A stretch of 46,136 bases of DNA, from positions 1 through 46,136 of the forward strand of contig JAEUUZ010000066.1 in the NCBI GenBank assembly GCA_016786765.1, written 5' to 3'. This document shows, in pieces, positions 29,101 through 33,050 of the stretch. The DNA comes from Chitinophagales bacterium (GTDB taxonomy: Bacteria; Bacteroidota; Bacteroidia; Chitinophagales; LD1). Every line of letters begins with the position of its first letter. Position 1 is the stretch's first letter. Position numbers and translations under genes: made by a program. A model generated the notes under the pieces. That model was not told the origin of the DNA, searched no databases, and saw nothing but the letters and a program-made list of their open reading frames with translations.

Positions 29101-29392
29101 AAACGGTAGTACCTCCTAATCTTATTAATCCGTTAGAGTTTACTGAAAACTGCGTATAGGCAACATTCTCATACATGAACGGGAATCCAATATTCGTAAC
29201 AGCTGATACTCCATCATCGACACTTGCTCCAATCAACGAAGTTGAACCGGTCATAGCATCAAGCGTTGCACCGGTGGTGGTGGAGAAAACATAGTTTGTT
29301 GCATTTTGCGCATGTGCAAAAAAGGAAGCAAAGATGACAAAACAAGTAGCCGTAATTTTTTTTAACGAGGGGTTGTAAAGACTGTAGATCAT
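23114..29392 (-). CDS. Giant mosaic T9SS type A secreted protein (GEVED, CUB-like, lectin-like and Ig-like domains)
   Basis: 2092 residues with a signal peptide ending near AHAQ (29). Visible parts in order: an N-terminal beta-domain (about 30-230, GFPFMYENVAYTQFSVNSNG); an NBR1-like Ig module (about 250-365, WCTGETRTVTIDIKNTGTST); an FN3-like module (about 380-470); a GEVED domain (about 495-620, IDWNGNGSYTDAGE, then GFDGEVEDYGI); an Ig-like module; a second NBR1-like module (about 722-845); a CUB-like domain (about 888-992, YDYIYIYQGVG); more PKD/Ig-like modules; a jelly-roll region ending LIVDDIYLTG (about 1150-1380); and a legume-lectin-like domain (about 1470-1665, GNEADGFSISYGGG). The end (DLYPNPATDKATISIS to KLVVSR) is the type A sorting signal. 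Probably an adhesin or carbohydrate-binding surface protein. No catalytic motif recognised. Confidence 0.9.
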   Translation of the reverse strand: MIYSLYNPSLKKITATCFVIFASFFAHAQNATNYVFSTTTGATLDAMTGSTSLIGASVDDGVSAVTNIGFPFMYENVAYTQFSVNSNGLIRLGGTTVSNDWTNALSDNSDNPKIMPIWDDLCTGTGGSVRYLVTGSAPNRILKIQHFGRMDATEASASNATFQTWLYEGTNVIEFIYGTGVNPASATIGIAGVTYTQYMARNHATNHTAASTGAVETIATWPGSGRKYTFTPPTANYRYYMYNLNAGSSTWCTGETRTVTIDIKNTGTSTWTNSAPDINVGVKWNTNGADWTDYHLRTDAGSVAPGSSATYSFSVQAKNATAGPTWGSNLATGTNNLTFDMVNEGSCWLGNNPGTCGAGTATMNMRFVSPAQTITTIPGVATTPSPTTGATSLCYAGTGAITAVTWTAVAGATSYDVYFGAGSLPGSVTSNVATNSYTTPTLAANTTYYWKIVPKNACGSATGSSTWTFATKSIPCYCTSTGGTSDGISGVTFNTLSNLGTGINTYTDYSATKNTQLSPSSTYNLTVNVNTGGNFTNYQTAWIDWNGNGSYTDAGETYNLGTATNVTNGISSLCPLAITVPAGATVGETRMRIQSKYSSATGNSCLTGFDGEVEDYGIFICTPPSAPSVTNNSGCKNTTIILSASGAGAGENYKWYNAASGGTLLQTNGTTYTTPTLTSTTDYWVSKYNTTTLCESGRTKVTATVNACYVAEIQSLSANATTAWCTGETRTITATIKNVGTQAWTDGGGNDFNIGVKWNTNGANWADYYVRVDAQNLAVGATTTFSFTLTAANATTAVPPGSYGSNLSAGSNNLTFDVVKEGDCWFGGNGGSCGPGNSAYVSSAITILAPSAPTISGTTTINCGQSTTLTATHGTVLVPSSGNNTVACGNNVRLQDHAGNADYSNSIDGYTVLNNTGTGTITINGTYATEAGYDYIYIYQGVGTGGAQVAGSPFNGSGTINVTGSAGQSLTVRFTSDVSTVLSGFDFNVSYSNNSCGEYRWYTASSGGTLFNTGSTYSPPILTSSVTGYVEFFSSPCSSNRTPFTITVNPLLPSTPTITGTSSLCPGNSTTYTATSIAGATYTWTLPSGWIGSSTSNTISVTAGTSSGNVSVTATTNCGTSAAGVLAVSPLLSPTVNAGTDQAYCGRNILSANTNLEMILLEETFETISAGTEITPNSTGTWKIKTLTGDENWNGSANVGTKWFVNNAAGGFSCAINNNSLVLKDVQGSGGVGINCDYFWGVDPPDGSYDEMDQIAYLTTNIDARNYANLNLRFSYKLSGDIRSGTVYDYMQVVYSTNGGTSWTSLNAGNSQGTYSDNNGVNNGYSGTGNGSTVITGTAVISLPSALNGVQNLLVGFRWRNDDQKGYVPGLIVDDIYLTGSASAMQWTGPGIVSGATTALATVNAPGNYILSVTGGNGCVAKDTVIVTAPSLSIVSTPKTDPTLCGATGTLTINADPANVSVCDWFASPLGTSAALPYADFFGTPTAGIEDGRLILTRNYDSKNGGIRIQNPNNYNAGSFKMEFDLFIGAGNEADGFSISYGGGIGLPTAGTEQGHGNDLIIKFDTYDNVAGEKGIHLFYGGTAVTTRVAGTTWRNTKQHVYLFVNASNQLTLKVGNTTIFSNQALPSGYGSADKSAWTFVLSARTGGLIDEHAIANLAIVAYNQFEYSINGSSWQTSNQFTPLAGTYTPQVRPKCSTSCGVSASSVTISDPTISNSAYLATTSNSGVTLALACEESGWTYYADPADLTKWLFGIYKNGNTFSPTVTLNVKSSGITAYDKVENTAAKKAVFTMGRYWNVVQGSMTGSNPMKVRFFYDPSDLSTMQSAASTWASNYPTTYTHAVEWFKTSGTQYNPGSNTYVDVPTSSAYSTAGGTLNGITYIEYQNVSSFSGGTAGIRVSPGAYGLPVKLIYLTASAIDNSFIRLDWATSLEIDNKGFDIERSTDGIHFDKVGWIDGNGNSTQTIKYKFDDKTVLANTVYYYRLKQIDFDGDEEYSNIVSASIKDGSGFTLNDLYPNPATDKATISISTDFNQDVYVKVFDLLGQIILDKNWQVITGTNKFEIDLSSFASGTYTVSLFTGNQYLTKKLVVSR

Positions 29393-29639
29393 TGGAAAAT
29401 TTAAGAGTTATAGTGAATAGGGTTTACACTAGCAAAAAGCGTGCGAAAGAATAGGATTTGAAATATTTTCTTTCAAGCTATCTAAAAAAATAAACGAAAA
29501 GAGAATATAGGATGATAAAATAGCTGAAAACACTTATCTGTTCTCATTCAATTGTCTAAAAAAGTATGCTCTACCGTACAAAGAATGATACAGGAATTGT
29601 TTTCAATTTTGGCGGAAAAACACGCTGGAGCAAACCTTT
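29393..29639. other. Intergenic region upstream of the giant T9SS gene
   Basis: About 250 AT-rich bases between two minus-strand genes. It must hold the promoter of the large T9SS gene and the 3' end of the peroxidase operon. I see no ORF, tRNA or convincing hairpin. Confidence 0.4.
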
Positions 29640-30743
29640 CTATTTAAACGGATTCTGATACTCGGGTTTGTTAATGAACGTAGTATCTGTGAGTGTTTTA
29701 ATAAAAGCAATCAACTGGTTTTTTTCCGTTTGATTGATATGTACTCCACGATCGTTAAATCGTTGCATGAGCGGATCTACATTAGGCGAGTATTTCAAAC
29801 TATCACTGTAATGAACAACCACTTCTTCAATGGTGGAAAATCGGCCGTCATGCATATAGGGCGGAGAAAGCATAACATTGCGAAGTGTCGGAATCTTAAA
29901 CCGGCCGTTGTCATTTTCGTCAAGGGTAAAAACCCCTAACCCTTTATCTTCGAACTCATAAAGAAAGTTTACACTGTCGAGTGCATTATTAGCAAACATT
30001 AATGTTTGATTCGCAAAGGTTAGGTAAGGCCCATCGGCATGACAATGGAAACAATCGCCTCTATTGTTGTCGTTGAAAATGGCAAACCCTTCTGTTTCAT
30101 CGGTGGTTAAGCTAGCTTCTCCACGCATGAACTTATCAAACTTAGAATTATACGAAACGAAGGTGCGAAGGAATTGCGCAATAGCCTTCTTTATCTTATC
30201 TTCTGTAACATCTCCCGGTCTGCCAAAGGCCTTTTTAAACAAATAGGTATAGCGCTGTTGTGCTTCTAACTTGTTTTTTGCAAACACATAATTGACGTGC
30301 TGTTCACCCTGCATCGCATCGGCAACTGCATCTTCTAGCGTGCTTTTTCTACCATCCCAAAAGAAACGTTTTTGGACGCCCATATCAATCAAAACCTGCG
30401 TAGTGCGCTTTGTTAAGGAACCGAAAACTTGTTTGCTGGTAGGTGTGCTGTCGCTAAAATTGAAACGCGGGTTGTGGCATGAGGCACAAGAAACAGTGCT
30501 ATCGGCTGAGAGCACCGGATCGTAAAAGAGCATTCTTCCTAGTGCTACACCTTCCGCTGTCATAGGGTTATCGGCAGGAATAATAATTTTCCGGTAGCGA
30601 TTAGTTAGTGCAGGAAATCCGCTGTAAGCAGAGCTTTGGTACAACGAATCCGGATCGTTCGGATTGTTGTTGTTTATTTTCGGATCTTGTTTACATGCGG
30701 CAAACAAAGTTAACAGTAATGCTATGGGGATCAACTTTTTCAT
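29640..30743 (-). CDS. Dihaem cytochrome c peroxidase (MauG/MbnH-like) lipoprotein
   Basis: 367 residues. The signal peptide ends in a lipobox (LFAAC, Cys ~17), so the protein is a periplasm-facing lipoprotein. Two c-type haem sites are visible: CASCHNPRFNFSD (about 80) and CFHCHADGPYL (about 231). RMLFYDPVLSADSTVSCASC and IPTLRNVMLSPPYMHDGRFS are hallmarks of the bacterial cytochrome c peroxidase/MauG family. Its start overlaps the end of the MbnP-like gene by 4 bp. In the known MbnP-MbnH pair, the dihaem enzyme oxidises a Trp of its partner to kynurenine, creating a copper site. Context makes that role plausible here, but a simple peroxide-scavenging role is the alternative. Confidence 0.9.
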   Translation of the reverse strand: MKKLIPIALLLTLFAACKQDPKINNNNPNDPDSLYQSSAYSGFPALTNRYRKIIIPADNPMTAEGVALGRMLFYDPVLSADSTVSCASCHNPRFNFSDSTPTSKQVFGSLTKRTTQVLIDMGVQKRFFWDGRKSTLEDAVADAMQGEQHVNYVFAKNKLEAQQRYTYLFKKAFGRPGDVTEDKIKKAIAQFLRTFVSYNSKFDKFMRGEASLTTDETEGFAIFNDNNRGDCFHCHADGPYLTFANQTLMFANNALDSVNFLYEFEDKGLGVFTLDENDNGRFKIPTLRNVMLSPPYMHDGRFSTIEEVVVHYSDSLKYSPNVDPLMQRFNDRGVHINQTEKNQLIAFIKTLTDTTFINKPEYQNPFK

Positions 30744-31495
30744 AGTAGAGAAAATGCGTTTACTACATTGTTAGCAAATTTTGTAGCTAATGGTTCGTTA
30801 TCGGTAGTTTGTGTAACACGTTCCGATTGCATCGACATGTTCATCGGATTCGACCCGTCTAACACTTTTTTCAAATCTAATGAAATCGTTAATGCATTAT
30901 TGTTGTCCTTTGCCAGGGTTATGGGTTGGGTTATCGTAATGGTTCTAAAATTCACCGGTTTACCAACATGGTACATCAACGAGTAAAAAGTGCTGCTGCC
31001 ACTGGGTTTAACCAATCCTTCAATTTTAACGTTGGTGTACTTTAGTGTAGAGCCCCACCACATATCGTAATCGGCACAGAGCGGGTTGGGGCATGAAACC
31101 GTTGCCGGATCTATATCATTTTGGCTAGCCGTTAAGCCAAAATTGAACCGTATGCCGGTAAAACTTCCCGATGCAAAATTAGTGATTCCATCGCTCAAAA
31201 CACTTTGAAAGCTTTGTGCTTCTCCGAAAAACACTGCATCTTTCAGGCGTACACTACTTCCATCAGCTTTAAGTAAATCTACTTCCGAGAGTAAAATTTT
31301 CGACATGGTGAATTTAATAGAATCCCCATTACTAGTAGAAACAAGCTTGTTTATTACGATTGGTTCTGTTCCAAAGGTAGATTTAAACTGAATAGTTGTT
31401 TTAAATGTAGTTGTTTCTTCCGGTTTACAACCACAAAGCGAAACTAACAAGGCCGACAACACTATTAATGCGGTTAAAATTGGATTTTGCTTCAT
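30740..31495 (-). CDS. MbnP-like lipoprotein (probable copper-binding partner of the dihaem enzyme)
   Basis: 251 residues with a lipoprotein signal (LVSLCGCKPEE, Cys near 22-24). The mature part is a beta-sandwich starting TTIQFKSTFGTEPIVINKLV. The family landmarks are TMSKILLSEVDLLKADG, GIRFNFGLTASQNDIDP, YDMWWGSTLKYTNVKIEG (about 147-164) and TFYSLMYHVGK with a conserved His. The W-W pair in YDMWWG sits where MbnP proteins carry MYWxWN; a Trp there is the likely target of oxidation. It is the first gene of a two-gene operon with the dihaem peroxidase (4-bp overlap). MbnP proteins were first noted next to methanobactin genes but also occur widely without them, as here. Confidence 0.85.
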   Translation of the reverse strand: MKQNPILTALIVLSALLVSLCGCKPEETTTFKTTIQFKSTFGTEPIVINKLVSTSNGDSIKFTMSKILLSEVDLLKADGSSVRLKDAVFFGEAQSFQSVLSDGITNFASGSFTGIRFNFGLTASQNDIDPATVSCPNPLCADYDMWWGSTLKYTNVKIEGLVKPSGSSTFYSLMYHVGKPVNFRTITITQPITLAKDNNNALTISLDLKKVLDGSNPMNMSMQSERVTQTTDNEPLATKFANNVVNAFSLL

Positions 31496-31702
31496 ATACT
31501 AAAGTTACAAATAATTAGACGATTTGTTTTGTGAATAGTTGTATTTTGTTTGGTTCGCTAACACTAACGGCTTGATTGTTAGCGCTACTATTTTTTTATT
31601 TCTAAAAAATTCTCGTAACGAAGTTTATTATTCAGGTATTTTTTTTACGTTTGCCATCCGTTTTGAAAATAATGCGTTGTTTTCAAGTAACGGATTCAGC
31701 AA

Positions 31703-31791
31703 GGAGAGATGGGTGAGTGGCTGAAACCAACAGTTTGCTAAACTGTCGAACTGCGTAAGTGGTTCCCCGGGTTCGAATCCCGGTCCCTCCG
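31703..31791 (+). tRNA. tRNA-Ser(GCT)
   Basis: Class II tRNA with a long variable arm. The anticodon stem ACAGT/ACTGT encloses TTGCTAA with anticodon GCT at 31737-31739. The T arm is CCGGG-TTCGAAT-CCCGG. The acceptor stem GGAGAGA/TCCCTCC pairs except for one A-C mismatch at the fifth pair. Discriminator G at 31791; CCA is not encoded. Confidence 0.95.
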
Positions 31792-31809
31792 CACTGCGAG
31801 GCGCAGAAA

Positions 31810-31836
31810 AAAATGGATTTGTTTTTTCAAACCATT
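31810..31836 (+). terminator. Possible terminator after tRNA-Ser
   Basis: AAATGGATTTG and CAAACCATTT form a stem with one bulged A around a T-rich loop. It lies about 20 bp after tRNA-Ser. The T tract after it is weak. Confidence 0.35.
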
Positions 31837-31898
31837 TGTTAGATTTGCGCTCCGCTTTAGGAAACTGTAAAGTGGTTCAAGTATTAACGCTTGAATTT

Positions 31899-31973
31899 CG
31901 GGGTGTAGCGCAGCCCGGTTAGCGCACCTGGTTTGGGACCAGGGGGTCCCAGGTTCGAATCCTGGTACCCCGA
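31899..31973 (+). tRNA. tRNA-Pro(TGG)
   Basis: Complete cloverleaf. Acceptor CGGGGTG/TACCCCG with one G-T pair, a D arm containing GGTTAGC, anticodon stem CCTGG/CCAGG around TTTGGGA (anticodon TGG), and T arm CCAGG-TTCGAAT-CCTGG. Discriminator A, CCA not encoded. Its 3' portion is repeated twice downstream. Confidence 0.96.
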
Positions 31974-31980
31974 CAGACAT

Positions 31981-32015
31981 AGAGGATTTTAACTTCGGTT
32001 AGAATCCTCTTTTGT
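31981..32015 (+). terminator. Terminator of tRNA-Pro with UUCG tetraloop
   Basis: AGAGGATT...AATCCTCT with inner TAAC-TTCG-GTTA gives a strong hairpin (31981-32010) followed by TTTGTTTTT. The same outer stem and the same T-rich tail recur after the third tRNA-Pro 3' copy. Confidence 0.85.
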
Positions 32016-32042
32016 TTTTATTAAGACAGCACTATCTTATTT

Positions 32043-32291
32043 ATGCCTTTTTTCGTTTATGTCTTATATAGCTCTAAACTGGAGAAATATTATGTCGGCA
32101 GCACCAACGACATAGAAGATCGTTTATATCGTCATAATTCTGGGCAATCTACATTTACAAAAACCGGAATTCCATGGGTATTGATTCATACAGAGGAAAC
32201 CAACACACGAGCAGAAGCTGTGCGTATAGAGATATCTATAAAGAAGCGTGGAGCGAAACGCTATTTGCAAGACAAAGGCATTATTAGTTAG
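32043..32291 (+). CDS. Small GIY-YIG nuclease
   Basis: 82 residues, a stand-alone GIY-YIG domain. It has the VYVLYS strand, the YYVGST strand, a catalytic Arg in DIEDRLYRHNSG, and a Glu in the RAEAVRIE helix (about 57-64) followed by a basic end (KKRGAKRYLQ). The family cuts DNA; small ones resemble homing-endonuclease cores or UPF0213 proteins. The gene lies between the intact tRNA-Pro and a repeat of the tRNA-Pro 3' end. Its TAG stop is inside GTTAGC, the same hexamer as in the tRNA-Pro D loop, so the end of the ORF may run into the tRNA remnant. No other gene of an element (integrase, recombinase) is visible. A role in targeting the tRNA site is inferred only from position. Confidence 0.9.
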   Translation: MPFFVYVLYSSKLEKYYVGSTNDIEDRLYRHNSGQSTFTKTGIPWVLIHTEETNTRAEAVRIEISIKKRGAKRYLQDKGIIS

Positions 32292-32296
32292 CCGCA

Positions 32297-32313
32297 TCCC
32301 GCTTTGAGCGGGA
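32297..32313 (+). other. Perfect hairpin preceding tRNA-Pro 3' copy 2
   Basis: TCCCGCT-TTG-AGCGGGA, a 7-bp perfect stem, sits exactly where the anticodon arm would be relative to the following T-arm copy. It has a different sequence from the real anticodon arm but a similar loop start (TTTG). Confidence 0.7.
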
Positions 32314-32348
32314 GGGTCCCAGGTTCGAATCCTGGTACCCCGACAGAC
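32314..32348 (+). repeat. Copy 2 of the tRNA-Pro 3' end (35 bp exact)
   Basis: GGGTCCCAGG...CCCCGACAGAC is identical to 31944-31978, that is, the variable loop, T arm, 3' acceptor strand and 5 bp beyond the discriminator. Offset from the intact gene is 370 bp. It resembles a displaced att site produced when an element inserts at a tRNA 3' end. Confidence 0.93.
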
Positions 32349-32350
32349 TT

Positions 32351-32388
32351 AAAAATGCTCAGCTGAATAAGCTGAGCATTTTTTTTAA
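32351..32388 (+). terminator. Strong terminator after tRNA-Pro 3' copy 2
   Basis: AAAAATGCTCAGCT (32351-32364) pairs perfectly with AGCTGAGCATTTTT (32370-32383) around GAATA, followed by more T. It is unrelated in sequence to the terminators after copies 1 and 3. Confidence 0.85.
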
Positions 32389-32421
32389 ATAAATTTCGTT
32401 CGAATGTTATTTACTTATGTT

Positions 32422-32460
32422 GGAGGTTCCTAAGTTCGAATTCGGATACCCCGACAGACA
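32422..32460 (+). repeat. Copy 3 (decayed) of the tRNA-Pro 3' end
   Basis: GGAGGTTCCTAAGTTCGAAT and the following CGGATACCCCGACAGACA align with the tRNA-Pro T arm, acceptor strand and flank, with substitutions that break the T stem. It is followed at 32462-32481 by AGAGGA/TCCTCT and TTTTGTTTTATTTT, a shortened copy of the tRNA-Pro terminator. Copy 3 with this terminator may be the original, oldest 3' end. Confidence 0.8.
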
Positions 32461-32461
32461 A

Positions 32462-32484
32462 AGAGGAAGAATCCTCTTTTGTTT
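32462..32484 (+). terminator. Residual terminator after copy 3
   Basis: AGAGGA-AGAA-TCCTCT followed by TTTGTTTTATTTT. It shares the outer stem and tail of the terminator after the intact tRNA-Pro (31981-32015) but lacks the UUCG part. Confidence 0.6.
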
Positions 32485-32535
32485 TATTTTAACTTCTCTC
32501 TCAGTGCTTTATCGTTTTTCTGTATTTCTTTTTGT

Positions 32536-32543
32536 TACTTTTG
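32536..32543 (+). promoter_or_regulatory. Candidate -7 box of the metal-efflux operon
   Basis: TACTTTTG matches TAnnTTTG exactly and ends 4 nt before the GTG start at 32548, implying a leaderless or nearly leaderless transcript. Confidence 0.45.
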
Positions 32544-32547
32544 TATT

Positions 32548-32934
32548 GTGAAAAAAGCATTGCTCTACATTCTTTTCTTCGCTTTTTGCTTTAGCAGCAC
32601 AGAATTACATCAGTTGCTGAAGTTGCCTTTGCTGTTTTCGCATTTTCAAGAACACAAGCAACGCGACAATAGCATTACGTTCCTGTCCTTCCTCAAAACA
32701 CATTACACCGATGCGCAAAATGTGAATTCCACTGAAAAAGGGAAACACGAACAATTACCCTTCAAATCGGATACTGATATTGCTGCACATAACATTTCAT
32801 TCTTTCAACCCTTTGTTTCTATTCAACTTCCTCTAGTGTTTCACGCATTTGAGACAAAGAAGCATCCTATTCATAATAACGACTATTTAGCATCTTCGCT
32901 ATCTTCTATCTGGCAACCGCCTAAGCTCGCCTAA
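32548..32934 (+). CDS. Small protein at the head of the heavy-metal RND operon
   Basis: 128 residues from the GTG at 32548 (VKKALLYILFFAF). The frame extends upstream to a TTG at 32479, but that lies in the tRNA-remnant terminator and is rejected. An N-terminal hydrophobic segment (signal peptide or anchor) is followed by STELHQLLKLPLLFSHFQEH and SITFLSFLKTHY. The rest contains several His (HNISFFQPF, HAFETKKHPIHNNDY), which could bind metal. Small proteins of this type often precede CusA genes in Bacteroidota; function unknown. It is 116 bp upstream of cusA and is probably cotranscribed with it, although a hairpin lies between. Confidence 0.7.
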   Translation: MKKALLYILFFAFCFSSTELHQLLKLPLLFSHFQEHKQRDNSITFLSFLKTHYTDAQNVNSTEKGKHEQLPFKSDTDIAAHNISFFQPFVSIQLPLVFHAFETKKHPIHNNDYLASSLSSIWQPPKLA

Positions 32935-32943
32935 TTTTTATGG

Positions 32944-32971
32944 GGAGCATTTCGCTCCATTTCATTTTTTT
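32944..32971 (+). terminator. Weak hairpin between the small gene and cusA
   Basis: GGAGC-ATTTC-GCTCC (32944-32958), then eight bases and a run of T (ending 32971). It could attenuate transcription into cusA or be a remnant. Confidence 0.35.
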
Positions 32972-33050
32972 GGTATTGACAGAAATATAGCATGCATAGC
33001 TATTGCGATAGACTGCTCATTTTTTGCAAGAAAAATTTAATCATAAAATT

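Noticed and set aside
31738..31980. 80-residue minus-strand ORF across both tRNA genes
   Set aside because: Its protein (VGVPGFEPGTPWSQTRC...) is the familiar translation of the antisense of tRNA-Pro and tRNA-Ser; it is not a gene.
31974..32480. A classical integrative element with a tyrosine integrase at tRNA-Pro
   Set aside because: The interval between repeats is only 370 and 111 bp and holds no integrase; only a GIY-YIG gene is present.
32479..32547. N-terminal extension of the small efflux-operon protein
   Set aside because: The TTG lies in the terminator remnant of the third tRNA copy; GTG 32548 starts a clean signal sequence.
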